DNA of 64,000 bases from Bidens hawaiensis (GCA_021521415.1 JAIQDT010009059.1:49887-113886); one strand, 5' to 3'. Counted from the stretch's first letter, positions 47,607-59,303 are shown. Numbers and translations: made by a program. The notes: generated by a model from the letters alone, not told the origin.

Positions 47607-49114
47607 GTACTCCCCCACAGTGACCTCAGTTATACAATTAGGTTGTCCGATTGAACCTAGATCATGGGATCTCTAGTCTTCTAGGATAGGTTTTCCTTTA
47701 TAGAAACTTAGTCCATGGGCTTTAGTCCCATTCCTTTTGAAGACTTACATACAACCTCTTTGCTTAAGCCTTTTGTAAGTGGATCCACAATGTTATCCCT
47801 TGACTTCACGTAATCAATGGTGATAACTCCCTTTGAGAGAAGTTGTCGTATAGTATTGTGTCTATGGCGTATGTGTCTAGATTTGCCATTATACATTGCA
47901 CTTTGAGCTCTTCCAATCGCCGATTGGTAGTCAAAATGTATGCAAATTGCCATAACAGGTTTTGGCCATCTTCGAATATATTCCAAAAATTGGCGTAACC
48001 ATTTCGCCTCTTCATCAGCTTTGTCTAAAGCAATGAACTCGGATTTCATTGTAGACTAGCTATAAGAGTTTTCTTGGAGGATTTTAAAGATATAGCAGCT
48101 CCTCCAAGGATAAACACATAACCACTTGTGGATTTGGAATTTTTTCATGTCGGATATCCAGTTAGCATCATTGTATCCTTCTACAACAGCCAGGTCTTGG
48201 CCATAATGCAGTCCATAACCCCTTGTGTATCTCAAATATCTTAATAATCATGTCATACTCTTCCAATGTTCAGAGCTAGGATTACTAGTATATGTACTTA
48301 GCCTGCTCATAGCATATGCTAAGTCCGGCCGGGTACAAGACATGTGATACATAAGACTGCCAATTATCCTTGCATACTCCAACTGAGCAACACCCTCACC
48401 TCTATTCTTTGACAAATGTTGGCTAGTATCAATCGGAGTTTGAGCTACACTCGTGTCTCCCACATTGAACTTTTCAAGGATTTTATCTACATAATGAGAT
48501 TGACTTAACACAAGACCATTTTGTGTTCTAGTAATCTTAACTCCAAGAATCACATCAGCTAAACCCATGTCTTTCATGTCAAATCTTGCCTTCATCATAT
48601 CTTTAGTAGATTTGATCATCTTATCATCACTCCCTATGATAAGAATATCATCCACATAAAGGCATAAAATCACATAACCTCTAGTTGTGTCTTTCACATA
48701 GACACACTTGTCACACTCATTTATCTTGAAACCATTTTCCAGCATGGCTTGATCAAACTTTTGGTGCCATTGTTTTGGAGCTTGCTTCAAACCAAATAGG
48801 GACTTGACGAGTTTACAAACTTTGCCCTCCTAGCAAGGAGCTGAAAAACCTTCAGGTTGTTCCATATATATTTATTCGTCTAACTCCCCATTTAGAAATG
48901 CAGTTTTTACATATATTTGATGTATTTCCAAATTTCTCAAAGCAGCGATCGCAAGCACCAACCTTATGGAGGTTATTCGAGCCACCGGTGAGTATGTATC
49001 AAAATAGTCTAGACCTTCCTTCTGTCTAAAACCTTTGATTACTAACCTTGCCTTGTACTTATCAATGGAACCATTCGTTTTCATCTTCTTTTTGAATATC
49101 CAACGATATTTAAG
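47607..49114 (-). pseudogene. Copia 2 pol (RT and RNase H), decayed and truncated
   Basis: Minus strand. RT: FKKKMKTNGSIDKYKARLVI, GLDYFDTYSPVARITSIRLV and VKTAFLNGELDE (49110-48872), then KQWHQKFDQAMLENGFKIN, LCLYVDDILIIGSDD with intact YVDD, and MSCTRPDLAYAMSRLSTYTS (48790-48248). RNase [34 protein letters not shown] and ITIDYVKSRDNIVDPLTKGL (48049-47708). Stops and gaps separate the parts. A CTGTGGGGGAG purine tract follows at about 47607-47625 (in complement). The 5' side ends abruptly at 49114, where the LTR of Copia 3 begins, so gag, protease and integrase of this element are not seen. It belongs to a different Copia lineage from Copia 1. Confidence 0.85.
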
Positions 49115-49560
49115 TGTAAGTCCAAGAAACCGGATCTATGCAATATGATATCAACCCAAACACGATGTTAGTGCGGAATCCTAACACCGTGGTGATTCAA
49201 GAACGAGAACAGAAGAACGATATAAATATGATGAACTCGAAAATACCCCAAATGCACACGATTATATTAACAAATCGTCTGGTACATGAGTTTGCTCTAT
49301 TGACGGTGGCTACTACTGATTAACAGTGTCTCTTAATGTGAACAACCAACAATAAACCTTATACATGTTATCTTTTTATAGGGAAACCAAAACAACCTAG
49401 CCAACAAAGCCCCAGCCCAACTGAAATCCATATGGATTTCGGTACTATATCATCATAACCATAATGCAATTCTTCAACTCGTCTTTGTTTATGTCACTTT
49501 AGTTTTGATCACGCCGTGGCCTTTTGATATGAGTTAGTCTAACCAATTTATGACCCAACA
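49115..49560 (-). repeat. 3' LTR of Copia 3 (minus strand)
   Basis: The minus strand reads AAGGGGGAGAT (purine tract, 49561-49571) then TGTTGGGTCATAAATTGG, with the other end CTTACA at 49115, giving a 446-base TG...CA LTR. It interrupts Copia 2 RT directly after TTAAG (49110-49114). The matching duplication should lie beyond the window. Confidence 0.75.
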
Positions 49561-49862
49561 ATCTCCCCCTTAGACTGATGCTTTCAAAACCTTCAGAATC
49601 TTTACTTGAACATGATCAGCTTCTTCAGCATCTGCATCCAATACTCTACCATCTCCCCTTTATTGACAGCATCATCCAATTTGAATCTCAGATACTTCAT
49701 ATGCTTCCGTTGCAAAAAATCATTCTTGAAAGAACAATCAACTTTGATAGAAAGGTCAACCAAAATATTTTGAAAACGTTAAATAAAAAATAACAAGATT
49801 GAACATATTTTGTAATTTTTATTTTTCTGATTTTTATGATTTTCTTGAAAAGACTTGAGATG
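49561..49862 (-). other. Copia 3 purine tract and 3' internal sequence
   Basis: It starts with the purine tract AGGGGGAGAT (in complement) and continues as AT-rich sequence without a clear domain. It is cut by the Gypsy element after AGATC at 49863-49867 and resumes at 62656. Confidence 0.6.
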
Positions 49863-50480
49863 AGATCTGTAACGATTCCGGCAAATCCAGGTATACCCTA
49901 GCCGGAATATACTATTTACGTGTCATTTAATATTGATTATGTGAGTTATAGTACGTTTATACGAGTATATATGATTCACAGTATGAATCATACTCAATTA
50001 TATAATGAATCGTATTGGAATTACGATCAACCAATGAACGATTATTGAAACCCGAACGAATCGGGAATCACATTATATATGAAGTATAAAATGTTTAGTG
50101 ATGTGCACGAAGTAATAATGCTTCGGGATAGGTGAATTATAGCACGGAAAAAGGAATTCGATTTAATGGTACGTCGGTACGCTAAACGAAACCTTTAACA
50201 CCAAACCAAGCAAGAGACGGTCAATCAAGCCGAAAAAGATGCGTAATTATTAATAAAATGATGTTTTAATGTCATGGGTTAAGTTTTTTTAAAGTTTTTA
50301 AATCAGTTTTATATAAATTTTATTTTAACCCGAAAAACAACCAATTTAGGCTCGTTTTAAGCCGAACTACGAGTTTAAACGAGAAACGAACTGAACCAGA
50401 TTATCCACAACATTATCCGGATTACGGGAATCCGAGTGTGTGGTTAATATTGAAGTGTGGGGGCCCACCCCAACCTCTCA

Positions 50481-50498
50481 CTTGGCCGATCGGCCAAG
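50481..50498. repeat. 18-bp perfect palindrome in the LTR
   Basis: CTTGGCCGATCGGCCAAG is its own reverse complement and is repeated in the 3' LTR at 59917-59934. It could be a dimer-type protein binding site or chance; no function is shown. Confidence 0.9.
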
Positions 50499-51370
50499 TT
50501 GATAATATCACACAATTTTTTCTTTTCTTTTTATTACAACCCATTCACTCAAGAACAACTCTCCCATTTTCTCTCAAATCCCTCTCATATCTTTCAAGTT
50601 TGCATCCAATTTCATCATATTAACCAAGATATTGGAAGGTATAAGCATGTTATATTGCATAATCTTTGATTTTATTTACTTAGTTTGAGTTATTTTTGCA
50701 AGAAACAAAAGGGTTCCAAGTGACATATGGGTGAAAACCCGAGATGGAACCAATCCTTGCACGATCAAGGGATGTATACAAGTTATACAAAGGATCTTGA
50801 TCCAAGTAATTAGTTAAAAGTGTTTAGAATGAATTTTTACGGTCAAAATAGTTGTTTTGATGTTCTAACCGACACTAGGAAAGAAATGGCTTGATTGTTG
50901 GTATAGTTTGCTTGGTGTGGTGTTGTTGTGCTTGTAAGTGTTGTATCTAGCGGCTAGCAAAGGCTAGAAACCGAGATCCTTGTGATCCAAAGCTAGAAAA
51001 CACAAGATAGTTCGGTTTTCGTGTGTATGAGAAAGTTGGACAGATTTTCGTGTGCTTAGAGTCGGATCACGAAATTTCACAGAGATGATCTACACATGAA
51101 AATATGAGATCTGTGAATTTTTGGTAATTTTTGGATAAAAGATGAATATTTGGTGAATTTAATGCTCGGTTTTGGCCAAAAATAGTGAAAAATAGCAAAA
51201 CATGATGAAAAATTCTGGAAAATTTAAGATAAGCTTTTTATCACATATAAAAGTCACCCACAAAATTTGAGCTCAGTTGGAAAAGTCTAAGTAGGCTTTT
51301 CGGTGAAACGAGTTCTAGGGCTTTCTAGCTCGGTTTTGGGTGAAAAGGGCTTGAAAAATGAGTTTTAAAA

Positions 51371-51817
51371 TCTGGAAAAATTCCAGAAAGTTATGAGGAT
51401 TACAAGGATCATCCCAGAAAAATTTGGTATTTTTCTAAAGTGTTTTGGTATTTTTGACATATTTAGTATTTTAATAAGATTTGAAAATAGATAAATATAT
51501 GTAAATTTACGAAAATAAATCTGGAAAAATTCCAGAAAGTTATGAGGATGACAAGGATCATCCCAGAAAAATTTGGTATTTTTCTAAAGTGTTTTGGTAT
51601 TTTTGACATATTTAGTATTTTAATAAGATTTGAAAATAGATAAATATATGTAAATTTATGAAAATAAATCTGGAAAAATTCCAGAGAGTTATGAGAATGA
51701 CAAGGATCATTCCAGAAAAATTTGGGATTTTTCTGAAGTGTTTTGGTATTTTTGATATTTTTAGTGTTTTAATGAGATTTAAAAATAGGTAAATAAATGC
51801 AAATATAGGAAAATAAA
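51371..51817. repeat. 149-bp tandem repeat, three copies
   Basis: Units start at 51371, 51520 and 51669, each opening TCTGGAAAAATTCCAGA, with a partial fourth from 51818. The first two are nearly identical and the third is diverged. The 3' LTR has the same array from 60807. The opening TGGAAAAATTCCA is an inverted repeat. Confidence 0.9.
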
Positions 51818-52565
51818 TCTGGAAAATTTTATAAAATGTTCTTTCTGTCAAAATAAGTTTTGAGCAAAATTTCAAGACCCGAGACTAAACGGGTAATTAT
51901 TTGTGCTAAAATGAACATAAAAACAATTAGTTAAAGCTTAAAACGTGTAAACCGGCAAAGTTCGCATAAGCGAGCTGACTGGTACACGAAAAACTTTAAA
52001 ATAGACCATTTTCATAAATCTAAGTAAATTAAGTAAAAATAAATCATCCGAAAATAATTCGGATGATTTGGGTAATTTTACCCGATGTTACCGTTTCCGA
52101 CACCGAAATACCGGAAACGGGCCCCGCGGCCAAACGGGGTGTCAAACCGAGCTATAATTTCATCACTTTAACTAAATTGACTTTCAAACTCTAAGCAATG
52201 TCACAATCTGAGTCCTTAGAAGTGTCACGGGGTTAACATTGTCCCCGAATCGAGTACAGTACTGGGTTAACAGTGTTCCCAGATGTACCGATTTATACAT
52301 ATTTAAGTTATGGGAATTGTATAGTAACGGCTAGATATTATATTACAGATCCAGGCACGTAGCTGTTCCTTATATTACTCATCGACTCACAAAAGGTGAG
52401 TTTTCACGAGCCCCTTTTAATGAATTGTTTTAATTATATTTTCCCGGGGCGGAAAACATGTCTTATTTAAAGTATTTAAGTACATACCGATCGTATGGAA
52501 ATACTTGTACATTTATATATATATGGGCTGATGCATAGAATATATAAAATGTTTATAATGTATTA

Positions 52566-52841
52566 TTGTTCTGGGGTAACATAGTTCCCAGGGGTTGTTA
52601 TTGTTCTGGGGTAACATAGTTCCCAGGGGTATTTATTGTTCTGGGGTAACATAGTTCCCAGGGGTTATTATTATTCTGGGGTAACATAGTTCCCAGGGGT
52701 TATTGTTGTTCTGGGGTAACATAGTTCCCAGGGGTTGTTATTGTTCTGGGGTAACATAGTTCCCAGGGGTATTTATTGTTCTGGGGTAACATAGTTCCCA
52801 GAAAGATATTGGAAATGTTCTGGGGTAACAAAGTTCCCAGC
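52566..52841. repeat. 36-bp minisatellite with hairpin-forming units (5' LTR)
   Basis: Eight units of about 35-36 bases, each with CTGGGGTAACATAG followed by TTCCCAG; CTGGG pairs with CCCAG and AAC with GTT. Two diverged relatives lie upstream at about 52227-52281. The array repeats in the 3' LTR at about 62002-62278, with one extra G. It resembles the 31-bp array in LTR copy E1 in place and unit size. Confidence 0.92.
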
Positions 52842-53218
52842 ATGATTATATTGTTAATAAATGATTATTAAAATGATTTGTCAGTGTTTATTTAAATTAG
52901 TGAAACTCACCAACTATTCGTAGTTGACCCGTTTTCTTTACATGTTTTCTAGGTATGCCCAAGTTGGATTGATTGATGTTTGCTTAACTATCTGCGCTAC
53001 CTGTTGGAAGCTTGCTGCTCTTTGTTTTGTAATGAATTTATTAATGTCTTATCGGTAAAATATGTGTGTAACACCTAGACAGTAATGAAACTCGCAACGA
53101 TGTAATATGTTATAAATTAATGTAGTGGTATTTTCTTTATAAGCAATGCTGTTGATATCAGATGTGTCTGTTGCATCCCGTGTACGTTTCCGCTGCGGTT
53201 ACGGGGTGTTACAGAACT

Positions 53219-53230
53219 TGGTATCAGAGC
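53219..53230 (+). other. Primer binding site, initiator Met tRNA
   Basis: TGGTATCAGAGC, five bases after the LTR end, is complementary to the 3' end of plant initiator methionine tRNA, the usual primer for Gypsy and Copia minus-strand synthesis. Confidence 0.93.
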
Positions 53231-53576
53231 CATTGGTTATAAAGAATTAGGATGTCTGAAAAAGATACCTAAAATATAACCAGTAGCTCAAGTATTATAG
53301 GATCTGAATATCAACTAATAATATATAGTGACGAGATCGGGATGAACTTGGATGGACAAGTGGGTTATTATGGTCCGGAACATAATAACAGACTTGTCTG
53401 CACGAGGGAATTCAGGGGAAGTCACGGGGGACTTAAATAGGTAAAATTGGCAACATATGTGTAAATATATGATAATATTATTATGTGGTAAAGTTGTATA
53501 AATAAGTATGTGTTAATTTAATTATGAATTACAATACGAAAAGGACTATATGTTTGTTAACTTGTGTGCAGGTATA

Positions 53577-54203
53577 ATGGCAAGAACACCTAGTGTGTCG
53601 ACGGAAGAGGACCCGGAAGAGGCTAGTTCCGGGGCCTCTGGAAGCCCAAGTGTAGCACCCAGCTCCGAGCCTTCGGAGGCTAGTCATAGTACTTCTAGAC
53701 AGACCACCCCAGCTAGGAGTGCTAGTGTACCCTCCCCTGCTAGGGTTACCAGGTCTCCTACCCCGCCCGCACCACAGACCACCCCGATTCCCCCCAGACA
53801 CGGTCCCCGCCTCACGGCGCGGATCAGTGCCCCGTATGTTCCGCCCACTGTTACCCCACCCAGATCCACATACCACCGGGGCGAGTCTTCCCGCCCCCAA
53901 CCCGAGCCTGCAACCCTACCTGTGTGGGGTCTGCCAAGGCAGGAGCGGGACTTGGCGGCTTGGCTGCGTGTTCTCACCGAGCAGGTGAACGAGCACTCTG
54001 CCGCCCTGGTCGTGGGGGTACAGAGGCGGGCGTACCTCGGGGACAGCATACTGGACCACCAGTATGCTATTAACCAGTTAAAAAGGGAGTGCTCATACTC
54101 CCACTGGTTGATCGACCAGATGGAAACCCGAATGCGGGTTATGATGGCGGTGCTGGTGGTGCTGGTGGCGGTGTTGGTGGGGTTGGTTTACCACCATGTG
54201 TAG
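53577..54203 (+). CDS. Unrecognised ORF upstream of gag (208 aa, C-terminal hydrophobic segment)
   Basis: I choose the ATG at 53577 (MARTPSVSTEEDPEEASSGA) because it comes six bases after an AG preceded by TTGTGTGC, like a splice acceptor. A frame with nine more residues opens at 53550. Residues 1-110 are rich in Ser, Pro and Thr, low in hydrophobics and probably unstructured, with several Arg. Residues 120-180 (WGLPRQERDLAAWLRVLTEQ and following) look helical and charged and may form a coiled coil. The last 20 residues (from MMAVLVVLVAVLVGLVYHHV) are a strong hydrophobic stretch, perhaps a membrane anchor. Base composition is GC-rich, unlike the AT-rich surroundings. I do not recognise a family and it is not Gag. 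It lies between the primer site and Gag-Pol, is intact, and has a different frame and leader from Gag. Possibly an accessory protein of the element; no function can be assigned. Confidence 0.6.
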   Translation: MARTPSVSTEEDPEEASSGASGSPSVAPSSEPSEASHSTSRQTTPARSASVPSPARVTRSPTPPAPQTTPIPPRHGPRLTARISAPYVPPTVTPPRSTYHRGESSRPQPEPATLPVWGLPRQERDLAAWLRVLTEQVNEHSAALVVGVQRRAYLGDSILDHQYAINQLKRECSYSHWLIDQMETRMRVMMAVLVVLVAVLVGLVYHHV

Positions 54204-54569
54204 GCGTGTTGGATGGTAGAATCTTGAACCGCTTTTTGATACTCCGTGTAAGTAGTTAGTGGTGATACTAACACAGAGTGAATCTCGTTTAGTTATAGTA
54301 CAACCACTGGCCCATAGGGGGTCTCTTGTAGGGCATATCATTATCGATACTTTTGGGTATCATTCAAGCACTGACCCATTGCGGGTTATGTCGAGGATGA
54401 TACCAACATAGGCCCTTTGTATTAAAGCTTAGTTGTGTAATGATGACTGGGAAGTATGTAAATGGATGTTTGTGTAATATGTACTAATGTTTATTAATGT
54501 ATGGAATGTGTTTGTGTTTCATAATTTGGAATGGTATTAATTATATGTGTTTCCTTGATGTTGTGTAGA
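54204..54569 (+). other. Spacer between the upstream ORF and gag
   Basis: No gene. It holds several ACTG-(A/G)CCCAT phrases (for example at 54307 and 54371) and ends TTCCTTGATGTTGTGTAG, a pyrimidine-rich AG just before the gag ATG at 54570. Confidence 0.5.
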
Positions 54570-57500
54570 ATGGCACCGAAACGATCAACGAAAATATCGG
54601 AAGTAGATGTGAGCCGTTTGATTGCTCAACAATTGGAGGCGGCGATACCGGATATAGTATCGCGCATCGCCGCCAGTATTAATAACTCGACCAATCCAAC
54701 CCCTCCGAGCAATCAAACGCCCATAAATAATGATGGGGAACAAAACGCTAATCCTCCAAGGAATGACAACACTATGCCGAGTACTGACGCACCGCCTACG
54801 GTGGTCGCTACCGACAGTAATGGCCCTATCCCTACTGTAGAGACCAACCGCACTGGACCATCCAGGGGTTGTTCAATCAAGGATTTTATGTTATGCAAGC
54901 CTTTAGAATTTAACGGGTCGGAAGGACCGAATGGGTTAGTGAAATGGTTAGAGAAAATAGAATCAGTGGTAAATATCAGCAACTGTCCCGAGGATTGTGT
55001 CGTTAAGTACGCCACCTGTACGTTCACAGACCATGCCTTGACATGGTGGAACACCATAGTACAGACTCGAGGTCAGGCGGCGACAAACCGCATGACCTGG
55101 GCAGAGCTTAAGGATCTTGTTTTGAAACATTTCTGCCCAAAGAATGAATTGCAGAAACTGGAACATGAGTTGTGGAACCTAGAGATGCATGGGGCGGACC
55201 ACTTGGGATATACCAACCGGTTTAATGAACTGTCACGATTAGTGCCGTGGTTGGTCACCCCAGAGTCAAAAAGGGTGGAACGTTATATTTGGGGACTTAC
55301 TCCAGTAGTGAGGAGCATAGTTAACGCGGGAGGGCACCAGACGTATGAGGGTGCAGTGACACAGGCTGGTATTGTCACGTATGATTTCTTGAGGAGCGGA
55401 TCGATAAAGGCGACGGGAGAGTCGGCTGGGGGAAAGCGAGGTACGTATGACAATAGGATCCGAGAGAAGCAGCAAAACAAACGAGCTAGGCCCGCTGCCC
55501 AGAGCTATGCCATGACTAGTTCGGGCGGAAGGCAAGAACCGCAGAGGGGAACGTTTCCTAAATGCGGGAAATGTGGTTACCACCATAGTGGCGTGTGCAA
55601 GGAGGTGGTGTGCCACCGGTGTGGCAGGGTTGGACACTACGCACCAAATTGTAAGACAAATCTGAACAACCTGAACCGTCAACCACAACCTATTCGGGCG
55701 CAACCATTTAGAACTCAACCAGCCCGACAGCAGAACCCGCAAGGAAACCAGATGGTGACCACTAGCCGTGCTTGCTACGAATGCGGCAGCACGGATCACT
55801 TCAAAAGGAACTGCCCGAAACTGAATCAGGGAGGAAACGGGAGACAACTCGCGGGTCAGCCGTCGGCGTCCAATCCGGCGCGAGGCCGGGCATTTGTGAT
55901 GGGGGCGAACGAGGCGCGCCAGGACCCCAGCGTAGTGACAGGTACCTTCCTCGTCTCTGATCATTACGCTTCTGTATTATTTGATACAGGCGCCGATAGA
56001 AGTTTTGTCTCCGTTAGGTTCCTTTCGATAGCAAACCTTCCTATTGGTGAAACCATAGAACCCTACACCGTAGAGGTCGCTAACGGTAAAACCATGATAG
56101 TTAATCGGATTGTTCGGAATTGCCCTTTTATTCTGAGCGAACAATCCTTCCTGATTGACTTGTTACCGGTAGAATTGGGTAGTTTTGACGTGATAGTGGG
56201 AATGGATTGGTTGGCTCGTAATAGGGTAGAAATAAACTGTGAAAAGAAAACCGTCAAGATCCGGGTGTCGGATGACGAGGAGGTATTAGTGCAGGGAGAA
56301 AAATCCGGCACCATGATACCATTTATATCCCACCTCAAGGTGTTGAAATATATACGTCAGGGATGTGTGGCGTATCTAGCGAGCCTGACGGCCGCTGATT
56401 CTGAGGAAAAACGGGTGGACGATATTCCCGTGGTGCGCGAATTTCCACAAGTTTTTCCAGAGGAACTTCCTGGATTACCGCCAACCCGACAGGTCGAATT
56501 CAGAATCGATCTGTTACCACAAGCTGGCCCTGTTGCTAAGGCCCCTTACAGACTTGCACCGTCCGAGATGCAAGAACTATCCAACCAGTTGCAGGAATTG
56601 TTGGATAAGGGGTTTATACGTCCCAGTTATTCCCCGTGGGGTGCACCTGTACTATTTGTGAAAAAGAAGGACGGAAGCCTTCGAATGTGCATTGACTACA
56701 GGGAATTGAACAAATTAACCATCAAAAATAGATATCCTCTTCCCCGAATCGATGATTTGTTCGACCAACTACAAGGTGCGAGCTATTTCTCAAAAATTGA
56801 TCTTAGATCGGGATACCACCAAGTTAGAATTCAAGAGGAGGATATCCCAAAAACCGCGTTTCGGACTCGCTACGGCCACTACGAATTTTTAGTTATGCCT
56901 TTTGGGCTAACAAATGCGCCAGCAGTGTTCATGGATCTCATGAACCGAGTCTGTAAACCCTATCTCGACAAGTTCGTCATTGTATTTATTGACGATATTT
57001 TGATATACTCGAAGAGTAAAGAGGAGCACGAGCAACACTTAAAGTTAGTTTTAGAGCTCCTGGATCAGGAGAAGTTATATGCAAAATTCTCCAAGTGTAA
57101 CTTCTGGTTACAAGAGGTGCAATTCCTCGGTCATGTTATAAACCACCAAGGAATACACGTTGATCCGAGTAAGGTTGAAGCTATTAAGAATTGGCAAGCG
57201 CCTAAATCTCCGAAAGAAATCCGCCAATTCTTAGGCTTAGCTGGATACTATCGTCGATTTATAGAGAACTTTTCCAGCATCGCCCAACCTTTAACCCTCC
57301 TGACTCAAAAGGATCGGAAATATGAATGGGGTGAAGAGCAGGAAACGGCGTTTCAAACACTAAAACAAAGATTGTGCCAAGCGCCAATCTTAAGTCTCCC
57401 CGACGGAGACGATGGATTTGTTGTATATTGTGACGCATCCCGTAGAGGGTTAGGATGCGTGTTAATGCAAAATAAAAAGGTCATAGCCTATGCGTCTCGA

Positions 57501-59267
57501 CAGTTAAAAGTACATGAGAAAAACTACACTACTCATGACCTGGAACTGGGAGCAGTCATCTTTGCACTTAAAATCTGGAGACACTATCTCTACGGTACAA
57601 AGTGCACCATATTCACTGATCATAAAAGTTTGCAACACATATTCGATCAGAAAGAACTGAATATGAGGCAACGAAGATGGGTCGAGTTGCTGAGTGACTA
57701 TGACTGTGACATACGATATCACCCCGGCAAGGCTAACGTTGTAGCCGATGCCTTGAGTAGAAAGGATCGAGTCAAGCCACTACGTGTGCGAGCGTTGGGG
57801 ATGATAGTTCAGTCAAACCTTTCAGATTTAATTCGAGTCGCTCAACGCGAGGCGTTGAAAGAGGGCCAATTGGATAAAGAAGGACTTTACGAGAATGAGA
57901 AGAATTTCGAACAGCGTGTGGACGAAATTCTTTATTTCAAAAATCGGATTTGGATCCCGACCCTCCATGACCTTCGTGATTTGATCATGGATGAAGCACA
58001 TAAATCGAAATATTCCATACATCCGGGATCAGATAAAATGTTCAAGGATGTGAAAGAATTTTACTGGTGGCCAGGTATGAAAAAGGATATAGCCACATAC
58101 GTCGGCAAGTGTACGACGTGTGCGAGAGTTAAGGCGGAACACCAGAAACCCTCGGGAATGCTACAACAGCCGGAAATTCCCGAATGGAAGTGGGAGCAGA
58201 TCACAATGGATTTTGTGACACATCTCCCCAAGACACCCCGAGGTCATGATGCGATTTGGGTAATCGTGGATCGATTAACCAAATCGGCACATTTTATTCC
58301 AATTAGGAATACTTTTAACACTGAGAGACTTGCGCAAATTTATATAAATGAAATAGTGTCTCGTCATGGCATCCCCATCTCGATCATCTCCGATAGGGAT
58401 AGCCATTTCACCTCCAAACTTTGGCAAGCTGTCCAAGAAGCATTGGGAACACGTATTGACCTAAGCACAGCTTACCACCCTCAGACCGATGGTCAGTCTG
58501 AGAGGACCATTCAAACTTTGGAGGATTTGCTTCGTGCCTGCGTACTGGACTTTAAGGGAAATTGGGATCAACATCTCCCACTCGTTGAATTTTCCTATAA
58601 TAACAGTTATCATAGCAGTATAAAGGCAGCACCTTATGAAGCATTGTATGGGCGAAAGTGCCGATCACCACTTTGCTGGTCTGAAGTGGGAGACCCGCAG
58701 ATCATTAGGTCGGATCTGGTCCAGGAGACGACCAGCAAGATTCTTGATATTAAGAACAACCTTAAAGCCGCGCGGGATCGGCAGAAGAGTTATGCTGATA
58801 CCCGTAGAAAACCGTTATCATTCGAGAAAGGTGATAAGGTGTATTTGAAAGTATCACCGTGGAAGGGTGTGGTTAGATTTGGCAAGGCGGGGAAGTTAGC
58901 CCCGAGATATATTGGACCATTTGACATTACTGCAAAGATCGGTCCGGTAGCTTACCGACTAGAACTGCCTGATGAACTAAGTGCAGTTCATAACGTATTT
59001 CATGTGTCAAATTTGAAAAGATGTCTAGCGGATGAGACATCGGTGTTACCCTTAGAGGGTGTTCAAATAAGTGATAGGCTCAACATTGTAGAGGAGCCCA
59101 TAGAAATAGTAGACGGGAAAATCAAGCAACTTAGACACAATAAGATCTCGTTGGTCAAGGTTAGATGGAATTCGCAACGAGGCCCAGAATTTACGTGGGA
59201 ACGAAAGGACGAATTTCGGAAGAAATACCCCCACCTGTTTCCTCAAAAGGAAGTGGTTATCGCGTAA
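54570..59267 (+). CDS. gag-pol: Gag-Pol polyprotein of the Gypsy element, intact
   Basis: 1565 residues in one frame. I place the start at 54570 ([12 protein letters not shown]), the usual beginning in this family, although 13 more codons are open upstream. Domains by residue: Gag about 110-290 (with TDHALTWWN); zinc knuckles [14 protein letters not shown] 348-361 and [14 protein letters not shown] 402-415; protease DTGA at 472; RT about 645-840 ([35 protein letters not shown] with Asp 808-809); RNase H about 945-1065 ([18 protein letters not shown]); integrase zinc finger from His 1144 ([10 protein letters not shown], then CTTCARVK); core triad Asp 1214, Asp 1275 and Glu 1311 (35 residues between the last two); GPY/F-like region about 1420-1490 ([18 protein letters not shown]); and a chromodomain-like tail about 1508-1560. 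No stop or frameshift. It makes and integrates new DNA copies; the chromodomain may guide where. Confidence 0.97.
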   Translation: MAPKRSTKISEVDVSRLIAQQLEAAIPDIVSRIAASINNSTNPTPPSNQTPINNDGEQNANPPRNDNTMPSTDAPPTVVATDSNGPIPTVETNRTGPSRGCSIKDFMLCKPLEFNGSEGPNGLVKWLEKIESVVNISNCPEDCVVKYATCTFTDHALTWWNTIVQTRGQAATNRMTWAELKDLVLKHFCPKNELQKLEHELWNLEMHGADHLGYTNRFNELSRLVPWLVTPESKRVERYIWGLTPVVRSIVNAGGHQTYEGAVTQAGIVTYDFLRSGSIKATGESAGGKRGTYDNRIREKQQNKRARPAAQSYAMTSSGGRQEPQRGTFPKCGKCGYHHSGVCKEVVCHRCGRVGHYAPNCKTNLNNLNRQPQPIRAQPFRTQPARQQNPQGNQMVTTSRACYECGSTDHFKRNCPKLNQGGNGRQLAGQPSASNPARGRAFVMGANEARQDPSVVTGTFLVSDHYASVLFDTGADRSFVSVRFLSIANLPIGETIEPYTVEVANGKTMIVNRIVRNCPFILSEQSFLIDLLPVELGSFDVIVGMDWLARNRVEINCEKKTVKIRVSDDEEVLVQGEKSGTMIPFISHLKVLKYIRQGCVAYLASLTAADSEEKRVDDIPVVREFPQVFPEELPGLPPTRQVEFRIDLLPQAGPVAKAPYRLAPSEMQELSNQLQELLDKGFIRPSYSPWGAPVLFVKKKDGSLRMCIDYRELNKLTIKNRYPLPRIDDLFDQLQGASYFSKIDLRSGYHQVRIQEEDIPKTAFRTRYGHYEFLVMPFGLTNAPAVFMDLMNRVCKPYLDKFVIVFIDDILIYSKSKEEHEQHLKLVLELLDQEKLYAKFSKCNFWLQEVQFLGHVINHQGIHVDPSKVEAIKNWQAPKSPKEIRQFLGLAGYYRRFIENFSSIAQPLTLLTQKDRKYEWGEEQETAFQTLKQRLCQAPILSLPDGDDGFVVYCDASRRGLGCVLMQNKKVIAYASRQLKVHEKNYTTHDLELGAVIFALKIWRHYLYGTKCTIFTDHKSLQHIFDQKELNMRQRRWVELLSDYDCDIRYHPGKANVVADALSRKDRVKPLRVRALGMIVQSNLSDLIRVAQREALKEGQLDKEGLYENEKNFEQRVDEILYFKNRIWIPTLHDLRDLIMDEAHKSKYSIHPGSDKMFKDVKEFYWWPGMKKDIATYVGKCTTCARVKAEHQKPSGMLQQPEIPEWKWEQITMDFVTHLPKTPRGHDAIWVIVDRLTKSAHFIPIRNTFNTERLAQIYINEIVSRHGIPISIISDRDSHFTSKLWQAVQEALGTRIDLSTAYHPQTDGQSERTIQTLEDLLRACVLDFKGNWDQHLPLVEFSYNNSYHSSIKAAPYEALYGRKCRSPLCWSEVGDPQIIRSDLVQETTSKILDIKNNLKAARDRQKSYADTRRKPLSFEKGDKVYLKVSPWKGVVRFGKAGKLAPRYIGPFDITAKIGPVAYRLELPDELSAVHNVFHVSNLKRCLADETSVLPLEGVQISDRLNIVEEPIEIVDGKIKQLRHNKISLVKVRWNSQRGPEFTWERKDEFRKKYPHLFPQKEVVIA

Positions 59268-59293
59268 AATTTCGAGGACGAAATTTTTATAAC

Positions 59294-59303
59294 GGGGGGA
59301 GAA
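59294..59303 (+). other. Polypurine tract of the Gypsy element
   Basis: GGGGGGAGAA immediately precedes the 3' LTR, 27 bases after the Gag-Pol stop, and is the primer for plus-strand synthesis. Confidence 0.93.

Larger units (their letters stand above)
49868..53213 (+). repeat. 5' LTR of the intact Gypsy element
   Basis: Runs from TGTAACGATTCC to GGGGTGTTACA. Contents in order: an 18-base perfect palindrome at 50481, three full and one partial copy of a 149-base tandem repeat starting at 51371, a 12-bp-stem hairpin at 52041-52069, and an eight-copy 36-base array at 52566-52841. Small ORFs inside it (for example at 50438 and 51612) recur identically in the 3' LTR and are not genes. Confidence 0.97.

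Noticed and set aside
50438..50669. Small ORFs in the Gypsy 5' LTR
   Set aside because: The same frames occur identically in the 3' LTR (59874-60105), have no conserved domain and lie in untranscribed or leader sequence.
52566..52841. Regular repeats of about 36 bases resembling a CRISPR array
   Set aside because: The sequence between repeat cores is short and not unique, the array lies in both LTRs of a plant retrotransposon, and no cas gene exists. It is a minisatellite.
53529..54049. Minus-strand frames opposite the upstream Gypsy ORF
   Set aside because: GC-rich shadows; they oppose element transcription and have no recognisable domain. The plus frame has a better start context.
55266..55964. 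Long minus-strand frame of 232 codons in the gag region
   Set aside because: It is antisense to the zinc-knuckle and gag coding sequence, with no domain; open by codon bias.
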